In this document: positions 45,399-56,229 of the stretch, piece by piece
How the letters are laid out: every line of letters starts with the position of its first letter
Position numbering within the stretch: position 1 is the stretch's first letter
Assembly (NCBI RefSeq): GCF_035222275.1
Contig: NC_085885.1
Span: forward strand, 1,860,001 to 1,924,000
Source of the DNA: Podospora bellae-mahoneyi
Taxonomy: Eukaryota > Ascomycota > Sordariomycetes > Sordariales > Podosporaceae
Direction of reading: 5' to 3'
Length of the DNA: 64,000 bases
Notes under the pieces: model-generated
What the model was told of the DNA's origin: nothing
The model's database searches: none
The model's input: the letters and a program-made list of their open reading frames with translations, nothing else
Program-made: the position numbers and the translations under genes

Positions 45399-48300
45399 AT
45401 GGCTTCGAGCCCTATAACGCCAAGCGACGAAGCCCCGCATTACGACCTATCCTCATCTTCGTCTTCGGAAGATGGTAAGAATGATAAATTGTGCAACCTG
45501 ATTATGCAGAGGGAAGCCACCGGTTGTTTCGAGGGTGGCGGCCACATATTCACCCCAGAAGGAACCCTCGACGAACTGCTAACTCCAGATGTCATCAAGA
45601 AGGAGCTAATGCGTTGTGCCCGCGATCCTCAGAAGACGGAACGTGATATAGATGTTCTTGTCACCTACATCGAACAAAGGCCAAGAAGCTATTCGCTATT
45701 GTTGTTAGACAGATCAAGTTCGACAAGCCTCATTACCTCAACAAGATTATGCACCTCTTCAAGCATGGTCCCAACGGCGGTCTTTAAGATAGGAACCTCC
45801 CCCTGCTACGTCCTGCAGACGGCGAGAAACATATTTTGACCTTATCCAACCCGCCCCCTGGTAAGGGGAAGATGATATGGACAGAACGGAATATTGGCGA
45901 GTTCTGTAGATATCAATGGGCAGTTCAGGTTCCTGTTTTCGTGTCGCCACCAAGACATCTTTCAGTCTCGACATTCCTCGGGGTCCTTGCCTGCCATTCA
46001 TTGAGAAGGACAAGTCAACACGCCAGAGTGGTGGGTTTGGTGAGGTGGCGAAGTGTAGAATTCATCGCAAACATCTCATCAATGAAGAGAACCCAGTAAG
46101 CTGATTCAACCTACCTGAAACTATCATCTCAAAACAGAAGTCTGATATTGCTGACACGCATACTCAAACTCAAAGAGCTTGACGTGGGGATACGTGGCCG
46201 TCAAGGAGATAGTGTCAAGAAATCAACAGGATCGTGCCACCTGATTCAAGATTGGGTGCAAGAAGCTAGGACTCTGCAAGAGACAGATACCCTTGGCCAG
46301 GAGCACATTGTGCAGTTCATCACCGCTTTTCGGCGTTGCGGAGCCCATTACATGTATCTCATGTTTGAATGGGCTGATGGCGGGAACCTTCGGAATTTCT
46401 GAAAAACATATCCCCACCAATGCCAGCGTTGCCCACGTCAACGCCCGTTCGAGAGTCGCTTACACAGATTTGGATGCTCGCCCAAGCACTCGAGGCAGCC
46501 CATTATCCATCTGGGGATCGAAGGCGATTCCGTCACGGAGATTTGAAACCGGAGAATATTCTTTGGTTCAGGGACAACACAGGAGAAGGTGGTGGCATAG
46601 GTAAGTTCAAGATTGGAGATTGGGGGCTAGCAAAAGGGCATGACCTTGAGACGGAACTTCGTAGCAACAGAACATCAACTCCCTACGGAACACGACACTA
46701 CGAATCACCTGAAGAGAAAACTGGAACAGACGTCCTGCCCACCGGCGGCAAGCGACGATCCAGATTGTATGACATTTGGGCACTGGGCTGCATCACGCTG
46801 GAGTTTATCGTCTGGCTACTGTATGGCTCAGATGGCTTGGACCACTTCAATCAAAGTAGCGGACATGACAGCCCGATGTATCAAACAACCACCATGGTTG
46901 AGGGGAAGGTCGCCAGGGTACACGACGTGGTGGTGCAGTGGTTGGATTACATGTCAGGCCTTCCAGCATGCGGACCAGGAAGCACAGCCATTGGATCTCT
47001 TCTGGAGGTTGTCAAGAACAATTTTCTAGCTGTCAAGCTACACAAAGGCCTGGGCTCTATGACAGGTTCTCCTCGACGTCGCTCACTCAGCAACATGGCA
47101 CCCAGAACCTCAGACGTCGATGTTATGCCCGCTTCGAGCTCCACGGCATCCTTAGAGGCCAACATGGCCCCGGGTTCGATCCCCGCAATCACAATTTCGG
47201 AACATGTGGACGAGAAATTAACCGAAGATCTGGAGAACATCGAGATTTCTGCTGTGCAAGGGCGGGCTCGCGCAATGTTTTGCTGATGGATCACATCATG
47301 CTGGAAGAAGACACCTCAGACAGTTATTTGTCCATTCAAGACTTTGCTGATTTAAGGTTACCTCAGCATCTCTCAGGTCACAGGCGGAACGAACACCAAC
47401 CGAGTATAATGGTTGTCAGCACGCGGCACAACGATGAAGGCACCAAGACTTCAGTGCCAGGCTCTACCGCGAAGCAACCGGTCTTTTTCCCACGTCCTGC
47501 CAATATCACCCAGAGTTATCTATTGGCTCCAGAACGTGTCGACTATGGCAGTCCACAATTCGATGAATTTTGGAAGCGCAGTGTGGATAACAAGCTCGCC
47601 GCCGTCTTGTTTGACATCTACCGTCGCTACCCGATCCATCGTCACTCAGAGCCGAACCAACCCGCAAACTCTGTGGAACATGTCAATGCTCTGAAAGACT
47701 ACTCCGTGAACCAGTTTTCAGCGAGGAATACAACCTAGGAACACTCAGATATTCCGCCGAGCAAGCGAAGTGTAACCTATGCGTGTTGCTCTGGCCGGCA
47801 TGCCAGCAAACGGCACGGCCTCCGCCAACTACCGCCCGCTTTGAGCGCAAAGGCTCTTACATAAACATCAACTCCTCCGGCGGACCTGTTCTTTCCATAT
47901 CCCTAACACCCTCTTTCAGTCTCCCATCAGAAAATGAAAACAGTGAGATACAAGTCGGACTTGTGCGGCTATCGCCCCTCAATAGTGATGCTCATTTCGA
48001 AGTCATCCGACAGCGGCTCGCAGATTGCGACGAGAATCACGGCTGTATGACAACTGATTCACACAAGCCCATCTCAGCCACTCGATCACAACTACTTCAC
48101 ACGCGCGTCATCGACGTAAGCCCTCCTGGCTCTACTGATGTCCGCCCAGTGGAAATAGCCCGAGGATCGGCCGGACGCTGGATAGCAGTCTCGCACCAAT
48201 GGGGCGCCAAACCCTGGTTCTGCACCGTCAAGTCCAACCTTGCCTCTCACCTGAAGGGCATCCCCCTGTCTTCGCTCCCTGCCGCATTTACCGACACGGT

Positions 48301-49623
48301 GAAGGTGACACGTGCCCTTGGGTGCCAGTACCTCTGGATTGACTCCATCTGTGTCTTCAGAAGGAGGAGGATGACCCAGGAGACTTCAACAAGGAGATGA
48401 AAAACATGAAGCAGTATTACTCTGGGGCATACTGTGTTCTGGGCCTCAGCGCGGGCGAGGGACACGGGGCTGGGTTTCTAGCGGAGAGAAAGAGAAGGGA
48501 AGTGGTGACGTTTGAAGGTGGAGGTGGAGGCCAGTTTCACATTACGGAAGCAATAGATGATTTTGGGAAGCAGGTTCTTCAAGGGCCGCTCAGAAGTCGG
48601 GGGTGGGTGTTGCAGGAACATGCTTTGGCGAGGCGAGCGGTGTTCTTTACGGAGGCTCAGACGTATTGGGAATGCGGAGAAGGGGTTAGGTGCGAGACGG
48701 GCACAAGGATGAATAAGTAAGTATCACTCAGCAGCCATTTGAGGGAGGGATCTCATGATAGAGGCTAACCGATACTGTTATCAGCACCCGCGCAGCCTTC
48801 TTGGGCGATCCGAACCTCCTCAATGAATGTTGACCAAGGCGAAAAGATCCTACGCTGCCAAAACCTTTTCAAGGTCTACTCACATCTAGGGCTGACCAAC
48901 AGCTTTGACCGCCCAGCAGCCATCGACAGCCTCCAGTCTCGAATCTTACGAGCCCTCAAGGCCAAGGGCAGGTTCGGTATCTTTGACGAGGGCAAGTCTT
49001 TGGGTCTTTTGTGGCGTAGTCTACTGTGGCAGCGGATAATGGTTCCGATGATGGCATCAGCACCAACACAGAAAAGTTGATACCCATCATCTTTCCCCCA
49101 GACAGGGCCATCTCTGCGGTGCCGTCGTGGTCGTGGATGAAGTACGAGGGCGGGATCAAGTATGTGAATGTCGTGTTTCATAGTGTGGAGTGGAAATGGG
49201 TTGAATCACCCTGGTTTAGGACGAGGCATCGCCAACAGTCTGAGAGGAGACCAGGGGGCAATGATATCACTCTGGTGACCAAGGTACAAGATGATGGTAA
49301 TCGGTATGGAGAGGGAATAATCATCTTGGGTTGTCCTGGACAATCAAGCCCACATCTGCCACACAAAGTGTGTGGTTTTGGGAAGGCAGAAGCACTTTGA
49401 CGAGAGGAATGGGAGAAAGCAGCTTTGTTATATTTTGATACTGCGTGAGACTGGGGGCAGCTTCATGCACCCAGGCCACGGGAAGCTTAAGATTTATGAG
49501 CGAACTGGTGCTGGGAGTCTACCAGTCACATGTTTGGATGGTGGAAGAGTAATGGTCGCGATTGAACAGGGAAAAGCTGAGGTGAATCACAGAAACCATA
49601 CAAGACTGTGGCATACCAGCTGA
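45399..49623 (+). pseudogene. Kinase-HET fusion protein, multiply frameshifted
   Basis: One continuous series of homologous segments spread over several frames. An N-terminal family region (FTPEGTLDELLTPDVIKKEL) leads into a protein kinase with GYVAVKEIV, EHIVQFITAFRRCGAHYMY, RHGDLKPENILWF (about 46533-46565), KIGDWGLAKG, GTRHYESPEE and RLYDIWALGCITLEF. A linker (SVDNKLAAVLFDIYRRYP) leads to LCVLLWPACQQT and a HET domain: GRWIAVSHQWG (about 48172-48205), LPAAFTDTVKVTRALGCQYL, then RGWVLQEHALARRAVFF. Kinase residues K, D of HGD and D of DWG are present. Frame breaks are seen near 45676, 45942, 46250, 46402, 47285, 47716, 48357, 48825, 49035 and 49398, plus TAA at 45785-45787; most imply loss of one base. 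A few introns (for example 46097-46138, 48718-48784) are plausible. HET domains trigger incompatibility-type cell death in fungi; this copy looks non-functional as read. Confidence 0.78.
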
Positions 49624-50316
49624 CCTTAACTAGATGGCAGGCGACCCTGATTTCAATGTGTTTCATTGTCTCCCAAGTTACTCACTTGTTAACTTTCCTA
49701 CCTACAATCACAACTATACAATAAGCAGTTCCTTGACAGAAATTTGGACGAGTGATAACACACTAAAGCAACAATTGTTTGTGACATGTTCACCGATTCG
49801 GCCTGTATAGGAAGTCGAAGATAGCTAAACGCTGGCCATATCCCAGACCCAGCTGAACTCATTCACCATGCTGTCAAGGCAGACTTGTTGTGGTTTAACT
49901 GAGGCTGAGCTCAGATAGCTCCTTCAACTGTTTACCAGTCCTACAGCTTGTCGTGCCACCTGAAACCGCATGCACCTAACCGCTGTGCTAAGTCCAGCCA
50001 CAATCCTGAGTCAATCCTATGTTTTCCTTTGACAGAATTGATCAAAAGACAAAGGGATAATCAAGGCCGACAGTTAAATAGGACGCCCACATACCGTGCA
50101 TCTGTATGTGCAGTCCTCATGCACCGAGGCCCGCAGCCCCTCATTTGTGCGACCACCGACCTGAGCCTCATCCTGTCCTCAAAACCGCAATTGTTCCCAG
50201 TCTTCCTCCAGTTTATGAAAGCTTCCTCATCCCATGCTCCCAGTTTGACATCCACTGGAGATATCACATCTATCAACATCTTCTATCGCAAAACACCAAC
50301 TTTCATCCACCTTACA
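49624..50316. other. Intergenic ahead of the ISG12-like gene
   Basis: No conserved coding sequence. The reading frame of the next gene stays open upstream to 49948 by chance. 50280-50316 is a CA/CT-rich leader. Confidence 0.4.
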
Positions 50317-50964
50317 ATGGCCTTCCCCAACATCCTCTCCTGCCTCTGCGGCCCCACCTCAGACGACCATCCATCCCACCACGACGAGAAATCCCCCCTC
50401 TACCCCTCCACCACCCCATACACCGACCAACCCAAACCCCAACCCATACCCACCTCTCCTTCGCCCTCCCCTTTGATCAACGACATCCTCACTCTCCTCC
50501 TCACCACACCCCTCCCCATCACCCCCTCCGCCTCCCAATCCCAAATCGACACCACCCTCGACCTCCACACCACCTCCTGGTCCGAATACCTCGCCGAAAA
50601 GATCCTCCGCGCCCTCTCCGACCTCCTCGCCACCGCCACCGATCCCCAGTCCCGCAGGTCCTGGGGCGAGGCCCTCTCCCAAGCCTACGACACCTCCATC
50701 ACCATTGCCGAGAAGCTCTTCAATGACCTCATCGAGTATGTCAAGGGTCACCCCTACGAAATCGCTGCTACGGTGCTCCTGTCATTGGTGACATTTGGGG
50801 TTTTGGTCCGTCTTGCTCCACGGGTGCTGGTGCTGCTTGGTTTCAGCGCCGAGGGTCCGGTGGAGGGGAGCTGGGCGGCTTGGTTTCAGAGTACCTATGG
50901 AGGATACGTACCCAAGGGTTCGCTGATGAGTTACTTGCAGAGGCTGGGGATGACGTGGGAGTGA
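50317..50964 (+). CDS. ISG12/IFI6-family small membrane protein
   Basis: Single-exon gene, 215 aa from the ATG at 50317. That start was chosen because a leader-like sequence precedes it and the residues upstream are compositionally odd. The N-terminal half is Pro/Ser/Thr-rich (after MAFPNILSCLCGPTSDD) and followed by an amphipathic helical region (SWSEYLAEKILRALSDLLAT). The C-terminal third is the Ifi6-16/ISG12 module. A hydrophobic helix (about residues 147-170, AATVLLSLVTFGVLVRLAPR) is followed by VLLGFSAEGPVEGSWAAWFQ and a glycine/serine turn into a final helix. In animals this family sits in mitochondrial or ER membranes and modulates apoptosis. The role in fungi is unknown. The gene is intact although it lies between broken incompatibility-type genes. 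Confidence 0.75.
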   Translation: MAFPNILSCLCGPTSDDHPSHHDEKSPLYPSTTPYTDQPKPQPIPTSPSPSPLINDILTLLLTTPLPITPSASQSQIDTTLDLHTTSWSEYLAEKILRALSDLLATATDPQSRRSWGEALSQAYDTSITIAEKLFNDLIEYVKGHPYEIAATVLLSLVTFGVLVRLAPRVLVLLGFSAEGPVEGSWAAWFQSTYGGYVPKGSLMSYLQRLGMTWE

Positions 50965-51132
50965 TCTGATTTGTGCCGGTTAAAGGGAGTTATTGACGGG
51001 AAGGGTTTCATGTTGATGTGCTTTGATTTTGACGAAGAAATTCGCTTCCTTTACTCGAAGTGTCAGATGCTGACGTGCTGTTATAACTGTGTATTCCAGG
51101 TTGGACTTCAGTGCCAGATCCTGATGATTGAA

Positions 51133-52834
51133 TTAAAACCTCTTGGAGTCTTTCTCTGGTTTAGGAGTTCTCGGTTCAAGCTTTTCCACTTGGAAAGACC
51201 TTCTCTCCAACGCTGCTGGGTCAAGCGTGCTGTTCCCATCATACTGCCGATAGGCCTTCAATGTAGACTCAGTGAGAGGGACGTAGACTTTTCGGATGAG
51301 GTTTCTGATTGCCGGGACGGGTTTTGGAACCGGGGGCTTGTCCTCATCCTCGAGAACGACCCCTGATTCTGAAACGGGTAGCTCGTCTTGTTCTTCTTGG
51401 GCGATTCTTGACACTAGTGCTTCATCTTGTTCTTTTTGGACGACCTCCGGGCCACGCGGTGTGGTGGCCTCACGGGTGACGTCCTGTGGATAAAAATGCG
51501 GGATCTTTCGAATAGGTATCCCGCTCTCCGTTTGAATATCATCAAAAGACTGCCGGGTGTTTGGCTGATTTTTGCGCGGCTTGAAGGGCGAGTACCACAT
51601 GTGCTCGGGTCCCACCTTGATGTTTGCAAACCACTCGTGCTCCAAGGCCTCGCGTGCCGTGATTCTCTTGCTTGGATCCAGATGAGTCATCTTGGTGATT
51701 ACGTCCACAAATCCAAGGTCGACGTGATTCTCCAGCCCGGGCAAAGGCTTCCGAAGACCAAAGGTCGTTTCTTTGACGAGTTTGTTGAGGGGGCCGTACC
51801 ACTGGTTAGGTTCGTCTTTGACTTGTTCGAGCAGCCCCATCAACGCATCCGCATCTCCGAAATGATTGAACCATATCTCGAGTTTGGCCAGTTGTTTCTG
51901 TGTCGGGACACCGCTGGCGAGTCCGCCCAACGCCGCGAGTCTCTTCTGCGGGAATCCGGTGTCGGCACATTTGAGGTTGAGGTTGTTGAGCATAAAGTTG
52001 ACAGACGTGAGGCCAAATGAAAACACGTCAGATGGCCTGGCTTGGCGACCTCGGATCCAAAACTCGGGACTCTTCCAGGGCAAATCTTCAATGCCGACGC
52101 GATAATGATCGATACGCTGCTTAGAAAGGTAAGGTAAGACGGCGTCCTCAAAGCGACCGAGCTGGACCTTGTGGACGCCATTGGATGGACTGGATCCCAA
52201 CTTTGGACCGTAGTCGACAAGAATGGCACTTGGTCTGATATCTGCATTTTTTGGTCAGCCTTGGATCGTGGCTCTAGAGACGGCAGAACGTACTAAGATG
52301 GGCGAGATCTGTGTCGTGAAGCGCCGCCAGGCCAGTCAGAGCACGTTTGAGGATTTCCTTGCGTGTTTCGTATGGTAGCCCAGGATGCTCGCGGATTAGA
52401 CCGTTGACATTATACGGAAGGGTGCGATATATCAGAAGCTGCTCGTCACTGGCGACGTCGTACAAAGTCTGCAAGTTTGGGTGCTGTTGAAGCATCTGAG
52501 ATGCTCCAAGCAAGTGCCTGACTTGCGAGTACCTTCGTACTTCTTTAAGAACAAACGTTTCTTTTAGGCCCTCCACCCACTTTATCGCTTGGTATGTCCG
52601 GCATACTGGCCCTCTTGGTTTCCACGTGGAAACCTGTGTAATCTCGTACTTGTCAGCTCTCAACCCCCAAACCACGTCACCCAGTGCCTGTGGCGGACGT
52701 TCGACTGGTGAGAGTTTGTTGGAGTTTGGCTCGGATGCCTGGGTATGCTGAAAGCGATACAAGGTTCTGCCGCGATATAGGACCTGATGTGTACGCCACA
52801 CCCCAACTGTTGTCTGTGCTTGTATAGGCCTCAT
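51133..52834 (-). CDS. Kinase-like protein, predicted pseudokinase
   Basis: Exons 52834-52294 and 52241-51133 (52-nt intron, GTACGT...GCAG) give 549 aa. The N-lobe has the usual lysine (TFVLKEVRRYSQV) and the C-lobe keeps WKSPEFW, RPSDVFSFGL and the HPDP-like LDPSKRITAREALEHEWF. At the junction the catalytic-loop aspartate is replaced: HLN(181)IRPSAIL instead of H-x-D-x-K-P-x-N-I-L, so both the base and the metal-binding Asn are gone. The DFG aspartate is also replaced (VQLGRFED instead of the family's VQLGDFD). No glycine loop is visible. The ~190-residue C-terminal tail is Glu/Pro-rich. The frame is clean, so this is probably a maintained pseudokinase acting as a scaffold or regulator, unlike the neighbouring wrecked kinases. 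Confidence 0.82.
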
Positions 52835-53034
52835 GTTTGTGAAAGATGTTTGATCATTTTATTTCGTATAGAGAACCAAATGTTCGAGATATTAACGAAT
52901 GGGAAGAAGCCTCCGTTGCAAATTCTTGCCCCACTTCTATCCGCCAATCGTTTCACAAGATAAATCCACCAGCAAAACACCTGCTCGCAGCTGGTGACGA
53001 AGTTATAAAATAACATAAAATACTTCCAAAAAAA

Positions 53035-53153
53035 ACATACAACACCGGGGATTCCCCAGTGGTCACCCACCTGAGTACTGATCCGGCCCTTGGCAGCTTA
53101 TCTAGGGGAGAGCGGACGGGATCCCGAGCTTTCTGCCAGGTATGGTCGTATGT
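53035..53153 (-). rRNA. 5S ribosomal RNA, copy 2
   Basis: 119-nt 5S gene on the minus strand, from ACATACGACC (53153 downward) to GTGTTGTATGT ending at 53035. An eight-base T run on the minus strand (53034-53027) follows as Pol III terminator. The internal control regions are identical to copy 1, but about a dozen positions differ elsewhere, with one helix changed on both sides. Confidence 0.95.
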
Positions 53154-53463
53154 GATAGAAGTAGTTGAAATTTGGCCTTATCAGGAATGTGGAGAGTTGG
53201 GTCCAGGATGGTCAACACTCTATTCAGGGAACAACGGGCGCATTTCCCTTATTTATACTGTTCTTGAGGATCTGATGCACAGCCAGCCTTGCCTTACTCG
53301 CCATTCTCACTCTACGTCTCAACTACCCTGCTCCCCATACCCCAACTCATTGCCATACCCACAGTATAACCACGTCAGCTTTTCCTCCTGATTCGAAAGA
53401 TCGATATCGATCCATTGCCAGGCAGATTCCCTCTCATCCAGAGAGGGGGGAGCGACCCAAAGA
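53154..53463. other. Intergenic between 5S copy 2 and F-box-like relic
   Basis: About 310 bp. Upstream flank of the 5S gene and 3' flank of the relic; nothing else seen. Confidence 0.45.
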
Positions 53464-55512
53464 TCAGTCACGTAGCAGACCTAGCACGTCTGTTCTCTTG
53501 TGAACAGCGAGGTGAACAGAGCTCACATTCCGGACATGAGTCGGTGTTGTAGCAAGATCAAGACGGGTTTGGCCGACGTGAGCTCTTCTGCCGTCGAGGT
53601 AGGCCAGACCAAGGCCTTGGATTTGGGAGTCCAATGGGTCACAGGTAGGGCCTGGTGGGAATCGGTAGGGGATTAGCTCTGCAAGGTTGGCAAAGGCCGC
53701 GCCGTTTCCAAGCCAGTGAGAGAATTCGTTTTCGGGGTCATCCGGATGAATGCCGTTCAGTAGCGAGGTTGGCGTTGGGATCCAAGGGCCGTGGTTGGCG
53801 TGCTGGATTTTGGTGTGGCGAGGTGTTTTATGCCGGTGCGGGAGAGGGCGAAGTAGGCGTGGACTGGGCGATTTTCATTGAGTGGGTCAACAATTCTCGA
53901 CCAATTTATTTGAGTGTTGCTGGTCATAGGTGGTCCGATGATATATTCTATTTCTTTGCTGGTTTGGATCTTGAGTATTGGATTGTAGTTAGTACGTAGA
54001 CGCTAGACGTACCGGGGGAGAGGGTAGGATTGGACCACCTTACCCAGAGACAAGAGTCGATCTTATCACAGGAATATCGCATCCAAATGCTGGTGATAAA
54101 TTCGTCGGGGTCGAGTGGAACATGAGTTCAGACAGGAAAGTCAAACATTTGTCCGCATTCCCTGTACATATTGACTGGGACATCTTCCCCCTTGTGATGC
54201 GTGTGAAGGAAGATAAATTCCCCTGACCAACTGAAGGAGTACCCATTAACATCTGGTCCGTTGATTTGGGAAGGAAGTATCCGGACAATCTCCTCTTGTG
54301 GCCTGTCGGATTTGGGTTCAGCCAAGTTATGGATCTTAAGCGAAGCGATCTCCTCGAGATGGATGGGCACCGGCCAAAGATCATGTGTAATGCTGGACGA
54401 AGAAGCCGTGCGAATTCTTCGAACTTTGAGGCCCTTTTCATTATTGGAAACTGTCAGCATAGTCTTAGTTTAACAGTAGACTGGAGGAATAAACACCATA
54501 CATCATACTCTATCGCCAGTGTCGGAGGGAATGGCGATAAAACCCTCCACCATGCCCCTTCTTCTGCATGTATAGATGTTGATGATGATTGCAATTGCTT
54601 CTCTTTGGAGTTAGGAACCACCAAATTTCTAACCCCAAGATAATCTTCCAACACGTGCAGAGCATCAGCATTAGACGTCGTGGCGGGATCAAACACTTTG
54701 CGATGATGCTCCTCTTTCTTGTTCGACAGATCATAGACATACTCAACACCCCCAATATCAATATACCGAGCCCAGATCGTCCTCGAGGTCTCCAATTGCT
54801 GATTGGCACTTACAACCCGGCGACTGCTAGGCCATTGCGCGTGAAGTCTGCCGGTAGAATATTCCCGAACTAGATACGGGGCAATCATGAGACAAATTTC
54901 ATATGGCAGAAAGCCCCAAATAATACCAATCTTTCTCGCAATTACCTCCTCCATCTTCTTTGGTCGTCTCAAGTCATAAGACGACGTTGTCTCGAACGAG
55001 AACTCCACAGCCCTGAAAGACTCAGGCGATGGGCAAGTCTTGCCTTTATGACCGAACGACTGGCCAGCATAGTAAAAACATCCCGCATGGTAACCATTTG
55101 CCGTGCCTCTTAGGTTAGCCCCGGTCATGGGTGCAACTCAGACTAAAACAGGATCTAAACTCCTCCCTCAGTTCCCCTCTGCCCGGTCGCCCGGATACCT
55201 CGTGCACGATGTTGGTTATCTCGTTTACAAACGGACGAGAGACTCGGGAGCTTCCAGGAGCTGATATAGGTGTTAGCGATGTGTTCACTGTTGTTGCCTT
55301 CATTTTCAGGCTGCTGCTCACCTACCTGAAGCAACCATCATCTCTTCATCCTCAATTGGGAATGTGCAGAGTCGGCATCGTGGAGGGACACGGTAACCGA
55401 CCCACTCATCATCCTCAGGATGACGGCTTCCAGTATCGGATACGAAGCTGGATCTTTGTCGACGATGACATGACGTTAGCAGATTGAAGGCGGATGAGAG
55501 AATAGAGGACAT
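53464..55512 (-). pseudogene. Broken F-box-like fungal protein
   Basis: Minus-strand gene of a fungal family whose members carry an N-terminal CPSPESF...LRRPKK motif and a LPYEICLMIAPYLV F-box-like helix pair. The main open part starts MTGANLRGTANGYHAGCF at 55128. An upstream ORF from 55512 ending PPRCRLCTFPIEDEEMMVA probably belongs to it, but the join is unclear. After the F-box-like part come an intron near 54475-54530 and a beta-rich region (YSFSWSGEFIFLHTHHKGED). TGA at 54128-54130 then interrupts DFPV/THVPLDPDEFITSIWM, where CGA to TGA is the simplest change. Later pieces (YFALSRTGIKHL, then GLGLAYLDGRRAHVGQTRLD) lie in different frames, so at least one frameshift is also present. Function is unknown; an adaptor for SCF ubiquitin ligase is possible. 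Confidence 0.62.
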
Positions 55513-56229
55513 GGAAAGAAAGGTGAGAATGTCAATCTTCAAAATAAAGTTGGTTGAGGGAAGTGAAGGCAACCAAGACCTAGATGTCGAAGATATCAGT
55601 TATCCTGGATGATGTACATATCCTCGCCTGCCACCTCATCCAAGCCACCGGCCTAGACACTGCCAAGGTGTAGCCTCCCCTCAGGTGTGTCCAAGACAAA
55701 CTAGCCGCGGAGGCTGTGGCAGTCAATGAACTCGAAAATAAGAGCAAGGTAGACCGCCTTTTCCCGCTACCTAACTACTGTCTGTGTTTGTTGCCTACTT
55801 ATTGTGTTGGCGAGGTGGAAATGAGAGCCCCACTTCTACATCACAATCCTCCTACTCGGTCTCATATTGCAATCAGTTCACATCGAGACAACCGCCAAAA
55901 GAACAAGGAGAATTCCACAACCTGCTTTTCTATTACTACCTAGATTTAGTAACTCCACGGTACGATATTACCACAAAAACAGCAAAACATCACAAACTCC
56001 TATTCCCTGCTTCCTGTGTTGAGTTTCAGGCCCTTGATATCCTTAATCCCAGGTTATTCCAAAATCAGCCCGACAGAAAGGAAATGCCCCACCCTGGATC
56101 CCTCTCTACCCATGACTGCTCTTCGACCCATGATCCTCCTCCCCAGTCTCACCGTACATCTCGCGCTAAAAACAAAGACACAGTAATCAGCAAATCATGT
56201 TCTCATTTCTTCATGTCCCCAAGAAGCCC
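55513..56229. other. Intergenic, no supported gene
   Basis: Promoter side of the F-box-like gene and 3' flank of the DUF3112 gene. No coding sequence recognised. Confidence 0.4.

Noticed and set aside
47160-47195. T-arm-like sequence GGGTTCGATCCCC suggesting a tRNA
   Set aside because: No acceptor, D or anticodon arms fit around it, and it lies in the kinase-HET coding segment.
45399-49623. Introns explaining all frame changes in the kinase-HET gene
   Set aside because: At most breaks the homologous residues abut within a codon or two, leaving no room for an intron.
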